A DNA stretch of 64,000 nt, taken from assembly GCA_963921305.4 (NCBI GenBank), contig CAWUEX030000002.1:2976001-3040000 (forward strand), in the 5' to 3' direction. Position numbers and translations under genes: made by a program. Position 1 is the stretch's first letter; each line of letters starts with the position of its first letter. Positions 17,988-26,590 of this stretch are shown here, piece after piece. Below the pieces are notes generated by a model. The model was not told the DNA's origin and did not search any database. It was given only the letters and a program-made list of their open reading frames with translations. This DNA is from CAWUEX02 sp963921305 (GTDB lineage: Bacteria > Pseudomonadota > Alphaproteobacteria > Rhodospirillales > Rhodospirillaceae).

Positions 17988-19082
17988 ATGCCAGTTACCC
18001 CACGCCCTGGTCTTGACCGCATCCCGCCGTATCAGCCAGGGCAGAATCCCATGGGCGGCGGCGGCCCAGGGGTAAAACTGTCGGCCAACGAGTCCGCGCT
18101 CGGCCCAAGCCCCAGAGCGCTCGAGGCTTATGCCGAGGCGGCGGAGGTGATCGAGCGTTATCCCGACGCCAATGCGGTTGCCATCCGCCGCGCCATTGCC
18201 GAGCGCTACGATCTGGACATGAGTCGCATCCTCATGGGCATCGGCTCAGACGAGCTGCTCAACGGTTTGATCCGTGCCTATGCCGGGCAGGGGGATGAGG
18301 TGCTGTTCCCCAGCGCGACCTTCCCGCTTTACAAGACCTACACCCTGGCTGCCGGGGCGACGATTGTGCAGGCGCCCGACACCAACTTTACCGCAGATGT
18401 CGATGCGCTGCTCGCGGCGGCGACGGATCGGACCAAAGTCGTGATCGTCGCCAATCCTAATAATCCGACCGGTACATATCTTCCCGCAGCCGACATGGCG
18501 CGTCTGCGCGCCAACTTGGGCGACGACGTTCTACTCATCATCGATGCCGCCTATGCCGAATATGTCAGTAAACCCGACTACGACTGCGGCATCGCCCTGG
18601 TGTCCGAGACCGATAACACGGTGATGACGCGTACCTTTTCGAAGGTCCATGGCCTGGCGGCAATCCGCCTCGGCTGGTGTTACGCCCACCCGGACATTGT
18701 CGCCGTGGTCGGCGCGATCCGCTCGCCCTTCAATGTGTCCAGCACAGCCCAGCGGGCCGGTGTCGCCGCTTTAGCCGACATCGCCCATGAAGAAAAAGTC
18801 ATTGCCCATACGGCCAAGTGGCACGGTATCGCCACCCACCGTCTGAATGCTCTTGGGCTCGAGGTCACTGGCACCGAAGGGAATTTCGTTTGCATCGGCT
18901 TTCCCGATGAAGACGGTAAACGGGCCAAGGACGCAGATGCATTTCTGCGCGCGCGCAACGTCATTACCCGTGCCATGGGCGGGTTTGGTTTGCCTGGGCA
19001 TCTCCGCGTGACGCTTGGCAATGATGACGACATGACCGTCTGTCTCGCCGCTATCGAGGAATTTGTGTCCGGCTGGACCTGA
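17988..19082 (+). CDS. hisC: Histidinol-phosphate aminotransferase
   Basis: 364 aa, full length for the fold-type I aminotransferase HisC. Landmarks: KLSANESALGPSP, the SDELLNGLI segment, IVANPNNPTGTYL, and the PLP lysine in TRTFSKVHGLAAIRLGW. It makes L-histidinol phosphate with glutamate as donor; many family members also transaminate aromatic acids. The other his genes are not nearby. AGGAG lies upstream of ATG 17988. Confidence 0.88.
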   Translation: MPVTPRPGLDRIPPYQPGQNPMGGGGPGVKLSANESALGPSPRALEAYAEAAEVIERYPDANAVAIRRAIAERYDLDMSRILMGIGSDELLNGLIRAYAGQGDEVLFPSATFPLYKTYTLAAGATIVQAPDTNFTADVDALLAAATDRTKVVIVANPNNPTGTYLPAADMARLRANLGDDVLLIIDAAYAEYVSKPDYDCGIALVSETDNTVMTRTFSKVHGLAAIRLGWCYAHPDIVAVVGAIRSPFNVSSTAQRAGVAALADIAHEEKVIAHTAKWHGIATHRLNALGLEVTGTEGNFVCIGFPDEDGKRAKDADAFLRARNVITRAMGGFGLPGHLRVTLGNDDDMTVCLAAIEEFVSGWT

Positions 19083-19105
19083 GTTCCGCCTTTATCCAGG
19101 CAAAG

Positions 19106-19145
19106 AAAAACCCCGGCGGCCTTGGGACGAGGCACTGTGCCGGGG
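19106..19145 (-). terminator. Rho-independent terminator
   Basis: Reading the minus strand, GCCCCGGC (ending at 19139) pairs with GCCGGGG (19117-19111), followed by TTTTTC (19110-19105). It ends the transcript of the 144-aa gene and the candidate RNA. Confidence 0.7.
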
Positions 19146-19250
19146 CGGGATCAGGTTGAGACGGGTTGGTAAGGGACCGTATCGGAGCCGCCCGTTTCTT
19201 GGAGGACGGGTCGGCTGGGACCGGGTGGTAAGGGCCGGTCTTGGGATTCC
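19106..19250 (-). ncRNA. Candidate structured small RNA or 3'UTR element with C-rich loops and terminator
   Basis: On the minus strand, directly after the stop of the 144-aa gene, four hairpins follow each other. Hairpin 1 (19244-19217) and hairpin 3 (19185-19158) share the loop CCCTTACC but have different stems that pair with themselves (CCGG/CCGG versus ACGG/CCGT). Hairpin 2 (19216-19186) has a 10-bp stem with one bulge and a loop containing TCCTCC. The last hairpin is the terminator at 19145-19111, followed by TTTTTC. Stem changes that keep pairing around a conserved loop suggest a selected RNA. C-rich loops that could pair with Shine-Dalgarno sites are typical of alphaproteobacterial sRNAs. 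A promoter is not obvious. Confidence 0.45.
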
Positions 19251-19265
19251 TATAAAGGCTCTGGG

Positions 19266-19700
19266 TCAGTCCTTCATCACGCCTTTCACGTCGATCAGGT
19301 TCGACGTCATCAGGTCGTTAAGTTCGTTGTAAGCAGCTTCCAGCTCCATAATCTTCTGGCGCGTCGAACGCATCTCGGTGACTTCACTATCTGTCATCGG
19401 TGTGTTGTTGGACGCCATCAGCAACGTCATCGCCATATACCGGCCTTTCAGGTCGGCAATCATCTTGCACAGGGCGATAATCTCGCGCGGATCGACAACG
19501 TCCACGTGGCGCTTCATCGCGCGCTTCATTTCGTCTTCGACGACGTGCGTCACATGTTGGGTAAACTGTGTCGCGGACAGTGGCCCGTTGACGGTTTTTT
19601 CTGGCTTAGAGTCCGGCGGCGCACCATCAAAGGACGATGCCGACACTGACGCGCGTTCATCCTTGCTGCGGCGGACGGAAATAAAGTCGATGACAGACAT
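19266..19700 (-). CDS. Hypothetical cytoplasmic protein, 144 aa
   Basis: ATG 19700 has GAGGAG 7 nt upstream. The N-terminal 50 residues are polar and Ser-rich (SKDERASVSASS), probably disordered. The rest is helical and charged, with likely coiled coil (THVVEDEMKRAMKRHVDVVD, SEVTEMRSTRQKIMELEAAY). No domain recognised. It is monocistronic and followed by the structured element and terminator. Confidence 0.65.
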   Translation of the reverse strand: MSVIDFISVRRSKDERASVSASSFDGAPPDSKPEKTVNGPLSATQFTQHVTHVVEDEMKRAMKRHVDVVDPREIIALCKMIADLKGRYMAMTLLMASNNTPMTDSEVTEMRSTRQKIMELEAAYNELNDLMTSNLIDVKGVMKD

Positions 19701-20042
19701 ACCATGCTCCTCGGGTCGCCACTCGTGTCCCGCGCTTGGTCTTACCCGCGCGGCTTCTTGCCTCGCAAAGATAAATGCAAGCGCCGTGCCAAGCTGGTAA
19801 ATGAAGAGTTAATTTAATAATTTCAATAGGTTACGGGCCGACCCATGGATGTTGAGCCCGTCCCTGAATGGTCCTGGGGCAAGAGGATTTGTCCCCCAGG
19901 GCAAGCTCTGCCGGGCATAAATCTCCGCGGTGAGGCGTGCTAGTTCAGTTTCGCTGCGACGCGGAAGCCGATCACGGCCTGCAGATACAGAGTGAGTTTG
20001 ACATCCACGGCTTTTGCAGCGGGCCGAAACCCGAAGTCCCAA
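19701..20042. other. Gene-free stretch of 342 bp
   Basis: No convincing gene. It holds the 5' region of the 144-aa gene and an AT-rich tract (19800-19828) that may carry its promoter. A 7-bp GC hairpin (CCTGGGG 19873-19879 with CCCCAGG 19894-19900) could stop transcription of the FAD oxidase gene. Near 19940-20030, one minus-strand frame ends in IGFRVAAKLN and a stop, similar to the last residues of SUMF1-domain proteins; at most this is a decayed gene end. Confidence 0.5.
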
Positions 20043-21632
20043 TCACAGTCCCAACGCTCCCGGATTTAGCAATCCCCCAGGGTCGACATGAGCTTTAAGC
20101 GTCTTCACCATCGCCAGCGCAGCGGGATCGCGTTCGCGGGTGTAAGGGTACACCTTGCCGATCTGCATATGCGTGCCGCCGCACTGATAGAAACAGTCGA
20201 TGATTGCCTGTTTGATTTCCTCAACCAGTTTGCGGCCGTCCATATTCACAGGGAAATCCGTAAGGGTCTTCAGCGTCTCGGGGTCGGTGTGGCGGTTATG
20301 GAAATCTTCCCGGGCGTCCTCCCAATAGAACACCGGCTCATACAGGAACCCGTTGGTCGCCAGCGTCGTGAACATCGCTGCCGTAATGACCTTGTGCCGT
20401 TCCATCTGCTCAGAATAGCGCTCGTAAACCGCGTCGAGTTTCTCGCGGAACTCGGCCACCCGCGAGAAAGGAAGAATGCCATGCAGCGGCACCCAGCGTT
20501 CCCCGCGCGTGCCCAAAAGAGCGAATGGCGGGAAAGGATACGCCCGCACCACAGCCGGTACGGTGTTGACGATTTCATTGCCGTGGGGGGCCACCGCGGC
20601 GCGCACGGCCTGCAGTTGGGTCTTCATCTCGCGCATATCCCGCGCTTCACAGATGAAATGCGCCGTGTAGGCGGCCTTATCGATAAAACGCTTGCCCGCG
20701 AGGGCGATCTTCATCATCTGCCAAAGGCCGGCGAAGATGTTGCGTCCGGCCATGCCGACCGCCCACAGGGTTTTCAGGTCCTGGGCCAGGCCTTGACCGC
20801 CGGTGAACACTTTCATCACCACCGCGTCGAAGCCGAAGGCCTCCGTCGGCAGGCCCTCACGGGCGACTTCCGCCATCGCCTTGTGCAAACCCTCAAACGT
20901 CTCAAACCCGAACGACACACCCATGGCAATCGGCAGCCGCTTCTGCAGCCGCAGCGTCACCGTCGCTTTGATGCCCAGCGCCCCCGCGTCATTACAGAAA
21001 ATGCCCGTCAAGTCCGGCCCGTAGTGACGGAAGAAGGGCGAGTGGTGCGGTTGACCTGCAGAGCCTGTGGTGACAATCGAGCCGTCCGCCAGGATCACCT
21101 CCATGCTCTCGACGGCGACACCGGATGGTCCCCACTTCGAGGAGCCGTACGTCAACGTGCCTTGCGACATTGATCCGCCCACAGTGGCGTTCAGGCCGGA
21201 GAAGGGACCCCAGAACACCGGCCGTGTGCCGGTGTCTTTCAGGGCGTCGTCTAAAGCCGCCCAAGTGCATCCGGCCTCGACCGTGACGTACATGTCTTGG
21301 GTATTGACCTCAACGACGCGGTTCATCTTGCGGGTATCGATGGTCACCGCTTCACTGGTCGTCGGCACATAGCCGTCGGTGTATGAGAACCCACCGCCGC
21401 GCGGAAAAATCGCCGCGCCTGCGCCCGTGATCGCGGCCACAGCCTTAGCTAATTTCTCTTTGGTGTCAGGCTGAATGACGGCCAGAACTGTCGGACCCTG
21501 GTGATAAACGTCCTGGGAGAAATATGCGCGTTCCTGCTCGTCCGTAATGACGTTCTCAGCGCCAAGCAAAGCAGTGAGCGTGTCGATCAACGCCGCGTGA
21601 GACGAGTTCGATAGGTCGTGGGCTTCAGACAT
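20043..21632 (-). CDS. FAD-linked oxidase (vanillyl-alcohol oxidase/4-cresol dehydrogenase-like)
   Basis: 529 aa with the PCMH-type FAD domain (residues about 50-230: IFPRGGGFSYTDGY, VEAGCTWAALDDALK, NATVGGSMSQG) and a C-terminal oxidase cap. The sequence ends KTLKAHVDPGGLLNPGALGL, as in the VAO/D-lactate dehydrogenase branch. It should oxidise a hydroxy or phenolic substrate with covalent or bound FAD. It follows the IclR gene by 26 bp, probably in one transcript, and faces the flavin enzymes on the other strand. Confidence 0.82.
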   Translation of the reverse strand: MSEAHDLSNSSHAALIDTLTALLGAENVITDEQERAYFSQDVYHQGPTVLAVIQPDTKEKLAKAVAAITGAGAAIFPRGGGFSYTDGYVPTTSEAVTIDTRKMNRVVEVNTQDMYVTVEAGCTWAALDDALKDTGTRPVFWGPFSGLNATVGGSMSQGTLTYGSSKWGPSGVAVESMEVILADGSIVTTGSAGQPHHSPFFRHYGPDLTGIFCNDAGALGIKATVTLRLQKRLPIAMGVSFGFETFEGLHKAMAEVAREGLPTEAFGFDAVVMKVFTGGQGLAQDLKTLWAVGMAGRNIFAGLWQMMKIALAGKRFIDKAAYTAHFICEARDMREMKTQLQAVRAAVAPHGNEIVNTVPAVVRAYPFPPFALLGTRGERWVPLHGILPFSRVAEFREKLDAVYERYSEQMERHKVITAAMFTTLATNGFLYEPVFYWEDAREDFHNRHTDPETLKTLTDFPVNMDGRKLVEEIKQAIIDCFYQCGGTHMQIGKVYPYTRERDPAALAMVKTLKAHVDPGGLLNPGALGL

Positions 21633-21658
21633 AAAACCTCTATGGCATCGCCGATGGA

Positions 21659-22453
21659 TTAAGAGGCGTGGGCTTCGTCGAACGCCTTGCCGATTTCCGT
21701 TGCCGTGTGCCGCATGAAATGCAGGTGTTTCTCAATTGCTTGGTCCGGCGACATGGCGGTGCGGATAAAGCGGATGACCACACCGCCGATCACATTGCCT
21801 TTGACGAACAGGGGCACCGCCATACTCATTTCCGCCATCGACGGATTGTCGAACACGGCGTAGCCGTTGCGTTTGACTTCGCCAAGAATGCGGCCCACCA
21901 GCTGCCGGTCCCGCGCAATTTTGTCTTCGGCCCGGTCGGATCGCTCAAGCACGTCCAGCAGCACGTCGCGTTGCTCGTCGCTGCAGTGGGCGAGATAGAC
22001 ACGCCCAGAGGACGACCCCAGCACAGGTACGCGCAAGCCAGCGGAATAGCGTTCGAGGGCGAGCGGACTGTCACGGTCGGTGGTTTCCCGCACCAGCATG
22101 GACATGCCGCTCAGAGTTGAGATCGCCAGGGGCCAGACCACTTCTTTCGCCAATTCCGTTAGCAACGGTTTGGCGATCTCCTGCACCCAGGATTCGTCGT
22201 CGTAGCCGTCCGATAGGGAGCGAACCTTCGTCGTCAGCCGGTAGCGATCATCACTTGGATCGCGGATTGCGTAGCCAGCAACACACAGCGTTTCCAAAAC
22301 ACGGTAGGCGGTTGTGCGCGGCAGTTTCACGGCCTTGGCGATGTCGGTGACCGTTGCCCCGTTGTGACGGTTGAGTTGCTGAAGGGCATCCAGACCGCGC
22401 ATCAGCGCGCGGATCGGCCGGACGGAGTCCTGACTCATTTTCTTCGTTGGCAT
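21659..22453 (-). CDS. IclR-family transcriptional regulator
   Basis: 264 aa from ATG 22453, which has AGGGG upstream; the longer frame from 22504 lacks one. The N-terminal winged helix (GATVTDIAKAVKLPRTTAYRVLETL, in two parts) is followed by the IclR effector domain (WPLAISTLSGMSMLV, RVPVLGSSSGRVYLA, YAVFDNPSMAEMSMAVP). IclR proteins typically control aromatic and acid catabolism. Position at the divergence point makes it the likely regulator of both the FAD oxidase and the plus-strand flavin enzyme genes. Confidence 0.9.
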   Translation of the reverse strand: MPTKKMSQDSVRPIRALMRGLDALQQLNRHNGATVTDIAKAVKLPRTTAYRVLETLCVAGYAIRDPSDDRYRLTTKVRSLSDGYDDESWVQEIAKPLLTELAKEVVWPLAISTLSGMSMLVRETTDRDSPLALERYSAGLRVPVLGSSSGRVYLAHCSDEQRDVLLDVLERSDRAEDKIARDRQLVGRILGEVKRNGYAVFDNPSMAEMSMAVPLFVKGNVIGGVVIRFIRTAMSPDQAIEKHLHFMRHTATEIGKAFDEAHAS

Positions 22454-22764
22454 CGCGTGTCCCCTGACACAGTGAGAGTTCGACACTTGGAAGTTCGCCG
22501 CCAAGCGGAGGGGCGGGACTGTTCAACCGCCGTAATCTGACCGCAGCGTGGCTGCATAAGACCTGCGACTATGCCATCATCCCAGCCCACCCGGATGGTA
22601 CGTCCGACAGGTGGTCAAAGAGCTGGGACGCGGCGTTATTTACCCGAGCGCTCTTCCATAGTGTCGGCTTATGCACACCGGCAGAATACGGGCATTTTCC
22701 ATGTTCTTGTCGCGCCCGTGGACACAAAGGCCACTGCGCCATAAAACCTGTGCAGGGATGGGTA

Positions 22765-23307
22765 TTGAGTAATGGGCAATTGGACGATCTGACAATCGAG
22801 GGCGACTCCGGAGTAAATCCGTCCGATAGCGACGAGGCCAAAAGAGCCTTCCGTGATGCCTTGGGGCAGTTCTGCACCGGCGTGACCACGATGACGGGCG
22901 TATCCGCCGACGGAGAGCCCATTGGCATGACGGTTAACTCGTTCAGTTCTTTGTCATTGGATCCGCCCTTGATCCTGTGGAGCATTGCCGACACGACGCC
23001 GAGCTTTAAGTGTTTCATGCCGGGTGATCCATTTGCGGTGAATGTTCTTGCCTCCGACCAGCAAGACTTGGCGATGCAGTTTGCCAAATCCGGGGCCGAC
23101 AAGTTCGATGGCGTCACCGCATTGGACGGACGGCGCGGTGTGCCGTTGCTCATCGGCTGCGTTGCCTATTTGGAATGCGATGTCGAAGCCCGTCATCCGG
23201 GCGGCGACCACGACATCATCGTTGGCCGGGTCTGCCGTGTTTACAACGTCGGCAAGGAGCCCTTGCTGTTCCATGGTGGGGCTTTTCAGTCACTCAGTAA
23301 GGTCTGA
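22765..23307 (+). CDS. Flavin reductase family protein (FMN-binding split barrel)
   Basis: 180 aa from TTG 22765 (AGGGA 6 nt upstream); GTG 22750 is the alternative and no ATG lies near. Family marks: FRDALGQFCTGVTTMTG, GMTVNSFSSLSLDPPLILW, FAVNVLASDQQDLAMQFA, and the HDIIVGRV end motif. Members reduce FMN or FAD with NAD(P)H to feed a monooxygenase. The next genes are flavin enzymes, but the adjacent monooxygenase is of the single-component type, so the true partner may be elsewhere. Confidence 0.82.
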   Translation: MSNGQLDDLTIEGDSGVNPSDSDEAKRAFRDALGQFCTGVTTMTGVSADGEPIGMTVNSFSSLSLDPPLILWSIADTTPSFKCFMPGDPFAVNVLASDQQDLAMQFAKSGADKFDGVTALDGRRGVPLLIGCVAYLECDVEARHPGGDHDIIVGRVCRVYNVGKEPLLFHGGAFQSLSKV

Positions 23308-23493
23308 TTTTTGGCCACCAAATGACCTCTATGGCGGTGCGCTGATCACATTGTGAACAACAGACCCCCCTACCTTGCCGTTCAACGTGCCGATGCTAGA
23401 ACGGCCCACAGGTCCCAACACTAAAGGCACCACCACCGAGCGCCGCGGGAAATGAGTTGTTTACGCGGCACTCCGGCTCAAAGGACGTAGGTC

Positions 23494-24705
23494 ATGCCGA
23501 TCGAACTCAAGGGGAAAGACCCCGTTATTATCGCGGGCGCCGGCCCGGTTGGCTGCACGTTGGCCTTGTACCTTGCGCGCAACGACATCCCGGTGATCCT
23601 GCTTGAAGCCGAGGCTGAGCTGCCTGAGGACTTGCGCGCATCGACCTGGCATCCCCCGACACTCGATATGCTGGATGAGCTTGAAATCACCGAAGATCTC
23701 ATCGCTACCGGACTGATCGTGCCCAACTATCAGTACCGCGATCGCCGTACCGGCGAGTACGCGGATTTCGACCTCTCCGTTCTGGGCGATGCGACGAAAC
23801 ACCACTATCGCCTGCAGGCCGAACAGTTCCGGCTGACCCGCATCGTCGTGCCAATCCTAGACAAGATGTCCAACGCCGAGGTGCGTTTCGAGCACAAAGT
23901 CGATGGCGTCACGCAGACAGACGACGCCGTATTCGTCGATGTCGAAACGCCTGACGGGCGCGAAACTTTGCGCGGTTCCGTCGTGTTCGGGGGCGATGGT
24001 GCCAACAGCGCGGTGCGGCGCAAGGCGTCCATTGAGTTTGAGGGCTTTACCTATCCGGAGAAATTCCTGGTCGCCTCGACGCCCTATCCGCTGCAAGACC
24101 ATTTCCCAGGGCTTGCCTGGGTGAACTATGTGGCCGATCCGGATGAGTGGTGCGTGCTGTTGCGGTGTAACAACCTGTGGCGTTGCCTGTTCCCGACCAA
24201 GCCCGGCGACACCAACGAAAAGCTATTGTCGGACGAATACATTCAGGAACGTTTGCACTTCCTCGCAGACATCGACGGTGACTTCGAGATTGGGCACCGC
24301 ACGCTTTACAACGTTCATCAGCGTGTCGCGACCCAGTACCGCATCGGCCGCGTGCTCCTCGGCGGCGACGCGGCGCACGTCAACAATCCTCTGGGCGGCA
24401 TGGGCATGAATGGTGGTATTCATGACGCCATCAACCTGGGCGAAAAGCTGGTAATGATCTCTAAGGGCGAAGCCAACGACGACATCCTCGACCTCTATGA
24501 CCGTCAGCGCCGCATTATCTGTAAAAAATTCGTACAGGCTCAGACCATTGCCAACAAAAAGGCGCTGGAAGAAAAAGACCCCGAGGCCCAGCGCAAGGCA
24601 CAAGAACACCACATGAAGACAGCCGCAGATCCGGCACTGGCGAAACAATTCCTAATGCGCTCGTCGATGATCGATAGTGTGCGCGAAAGTTACGAGATTA
24701 ACTGA
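23494..24705 (+). CDS. FAD-dependent monooxygenase (aromatic hydroxylase, UbiH/MhpA class)
   Basis: 403 aa. Dinucleotide motif GAGPVGCTLALYLA at residues 14-27, the DG motif in FGGDGANSAVRR, and the GD motif in VLLGGDAAHVNNPLGGMGMN mark a class A flavoprotein hydroxylase. It would hydroxylate an aromatic ring with NAD(P)H and O2. ATG 23494 has AAAGGAC upstream. The 186-bp gap from the reductase gene may hold another promoter. Genes downstream follow within 50 bp. Confidence 0.88.
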   Translation: MPIELKGKDPVIIAGAGPVGCTLALYLARNDIPVILLEAEAELPEDLRASTWHPPTLDMLDELEITEDLIATGLIVPNYQYRDRRTGEYADFDLSVLGDATKHHYRLQAEQFRLTRIVVPILDKMSNAEVRFEHKVDGVTQTDDAVFVDVETPDGRETLRGSVVFGGDGANSAVRRKASIEFEGFTYPEKFLVASTPYPLQDHFPGLAWVNYVADPDEWCVLLRCNNLWRCLFPTKPGDTNEKLLSDEYIQERLHFLADIDGDFEIGHRTLYNVHQRVATQYRIGRVLLGGDAAHVNNPLGGMGMNGGIHDAINLGEKLVMISKGEANDDILDLYDRQRRIICKKFVQAQTIANKKALEEKDPEAQRKAQEHHMKTAADPALAKQFLMRSSMIDSVRESYEIN

Positions 24706-24752
24706 GACCGGCTGCCGCTGCCGAAACAGCGGTGCACCAAACGGAGGGACCC

Positions 24753-25508
24753 ATGGTTGACTCACTCGGCTACCGCATGAAGTTCGGCGTTATCGCGCCC
24801 TCGACCAATACGAGTGTCGAGCCCGAATACGCGCTGATGCAGCCGCGCGGCATCACTAATCACTTCTGCCGCATCGAGATTCCCGATGATCCCGTGCGCA
24901 ACGACGAAGAGTTCGAGCAACTTCTCGTCAACATCCGCGGGGCGACGGAAGTGGCCATGGACCGTGTCATGACCTGCTCACCTGGCTTCGTCATTATGGG
25001 TATGTCGGCGGAAACCTTCTGGGACGGGGCCGAAGGCGCCGAAGCCCTACATAAGAAGATGGAAGAGCGTGCCGGCGTCGGTGTGTCGCTAGGCTCGCAT
25101 GCGTGCGAGAATGCTCTGAAAGCCTATTCGGAAGAAAAGCCCATCAAAACGTTGGGCGTGCTGACCCCGTACATGCCTGCCGGCGACGCCATGGTACGCA
25201 AGTTCTTCACCGACATCGGCTATAACGTCAAAGCGTTGATCGGCCTGAAAAGCCCGAGCCCAATGCTGATCGCTCACGAGCCGCCCGAAAAACTGCGCGA
25301 CGCGATCATCGAACTCAACAGCGCTGATGTCGACTGCATCATCCAGGTGGGTACAAACTTGGCCTGCATGGCCGTTGCCGCCGAAGCCGAACGCTGGCTG
25401 CAAAAGCCGGTCATCGCCATTAACGCCGCCACCTACTGGCATTCGCTGCGCCGCAATGGCTTTGACGACAAAGTCTTCGGCTGCGGGCGTTTGCTCGAAG
25501 ACTGGTAA
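24753..25508 (+). CDS. Asp/Glu racemase superfamily protein, maleate isomerase-like
   Basis: 251 aa from ATG 24753 with GGAGG upstream. Segments FGVIAPSTNTSVEPEY, MGMSAETFWDG and LGVLTPYMPAGDAMVRKF match the maleate cis-trans isomerase/arylmalonate decarboxylase branch. One thiol is in SHACENAL; the usual second catalytic Cys region reads VGTNLACMAVA. In nicotinate-type pathways such an enzyme turns maleate into fumarate. The flanking monooxygenase and hydrolase-like genes fit a ring-cleavage route, but the substrate is not shown. Confidence 0.82.
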   Translation: MVDSLGYRMKFGVIAPSTNTSVEPEYALMQPRGITNHFCRIEIPDDPVRNDEEFEQLLVNIRGATEVAMDRVMTCSPGFVIMGMSAETFWDGAEGAEALHKKMEERAGVGVSLGSHACENALKAYSEEKPIKTLGVLTPYMPAGDAMVRKFFTDIGYNVKALIGLKSPSPMLIAHEPPEKLRDAIIELNSADVDCIIQVGTNLACMAVAAEAERWLQKPVIAINAATYWHSLRRNGFDDKVFGCGRLLEDW

Positions 25509-25542
25509 GCCGTTCCCCTCTTTACTCTAGGAGTTCGTTCCC

Positions 25543-26457
25543 GTGGTTATGCGTTATCCCTTTTCGGCCATCACCAATCGCGGCCCTCTCAAGTGGCCGG
25601 ACGACAAAAAAGTCGCCCTGATTCTCACGCTCAATCTCGAGCACTGGGATATGACCAAGGATACGGACGAGGCGTATTACGCTGGCGGTCCGCCGATCCT
25701 GCCGGATGTGTTGCCAGGCCGCATTCCCGACTTTCCCAACTTCACCTGGCGTGAATACGGGCAGCGCGTCGGCATATGGCGTTTGTTCGATGCGTTCGTT
25801 AAGGCAGGCGTGCCGGCCAGCTGCACCATCAACGCCAAGACCGCGTTGGAGCGTCCTGAGATTGCGCGATTCCCGGACGAGCAGGGCTGGGAGGTGCTGG
25901 CCCACAACTACGAGCAGGGCGAGTTGCTCACCGGGTTCGGCGGCGACATCAAAAAGGAACGCGAAGTTGTTGAGGCGACGCTGAAGGTCTACGAGGAATT
26001 TTATGGCCGTAAGGCCAAGGGCTGGTTGTCGTCATCGCTGCGCGGCACGCCCAACACGCCGGAGATCCTGGCTGAGCATGGCTGCATCTTCTACTGCGAC
26101 ATCATGAACGACGATCAGCCGTTTTTGCTGGAAACCGATGCGGGCCCCATCGTCTCGACTCCCTATACCAATGAGATCAACGACTTCACCATCCTCACCC
26201 GGCGCGGTCACACCACCGATGAGATGCGCGATATCCTCATCGAAGAGTTGTCGGTGCTGCACAAGGAAGCGTCGGAGTCAGGGTCTGGGCGGATGATGAA
26301 CGTCGGCTTGCACCCACACGTCACCGGACGGGCGTATCGCGTCCGCGCCGTGCAGGAATTCCTGGAGTTCGCCAAGGGCCTCGACGGCGTGTGGTTCGCC
26401 AAGCGCGAAGAGGTCGCGGAGTGGTACCTCAACAACCACGACGGTCACATTAGATAA
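25543..26457 (+). CDS. Polysaccharide deacetylase-fold hydrolase (PuuE/allantoinase-like)
   Basis: 304 aa from GTG 25543 (AGGAG 8 nt before). NodB-type fold: early strand VALILTLNLEHWD, ASCTINAKTALERP, EVLAHNYEQGELL, and the late LHPHVTGRAYR. The LHPHVTG and HNYEQ pattern resembles uric-acid and amide hydrolases of the PuuE group more than cell-wall deacetylases. No signal peptide, so it acts in the cytosol, probably on a C-N bond in the pathway of the two genes before it. Last gene of the unit. Confidence 0.75.
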   Translation: MVMRYPFSAITNRGPLKWPDDKKVALILTLNLEHWDMTKDTDEAYYAGGPPILPDVLPGRIPDFPNFTWREYGQRVGIWRLFDAFVKAGVPASCTINAKTALERPEIARFPDEQGWEVLAHNYEQGELLTGFGGDIKKEREVVEATLKVYEEFYGRKAKGWLSSSLRGTPNTPEILAEHGCIFYCDIMNDDQPFLLETDAGPIVSTPYTNEINDFTILTRRGHTTDEMRDILIEELSVLHKEASESGSGRMMNVGLHPHVTGRAYRVRAVQEFLEFAKGLDGVWFAKREEVAEWYLNNHDGHIR

Positions 26458-26466
26458 TATCAATCT

Positions 26467-26557
26467 GGTCATGCTCGGGCTTGTCCCGAGCATCCAGGGA
26501 CAAAACCATCATCCGCGTACACAACCCTAGACCCTCGGGATAAACCCGAGGGTGACC
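26467..26557. repeat. Pair of palindromic intergenic repeats
   Basis: Two perfect hairpins with 9-bp stems and 5-nt loops: 26471-26493 (ATGCTCGGG, CTTGT, CCCGAGCAT) and 26531-26553 (ACCCTCGGG, ATAAA, CCCGAGGGT). They sit in opposite orientation, with GGTCAT at one outer edge and GTGACC at the other. This matches the abundant alphaproteobacterial palindromic repeat type between convergent genes. Confidence 0.8.
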
Positions 26558-26590
26558 TGCCAGGAGGCTACTACGTCGATCCGTGTAGCT

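Noticed and set aside
19930..20040. Possible SUMF1 gene remnant ending IGFRVAAKLN
   Set aside because: Only about 12 residues match by eye, which can occur by chance.
19809..20042. 77-aa open frame on the minus strand
   Set aside because: Arg/Ser-rich with no domain, poor start, and it directly abuts the FAD oxidase stop.
22569..22749. Minus-strand frame overlapping the flavin reductase 5' region
   Set aside because: Most of it is the shadow of the reductase gene; the rest shows no family.
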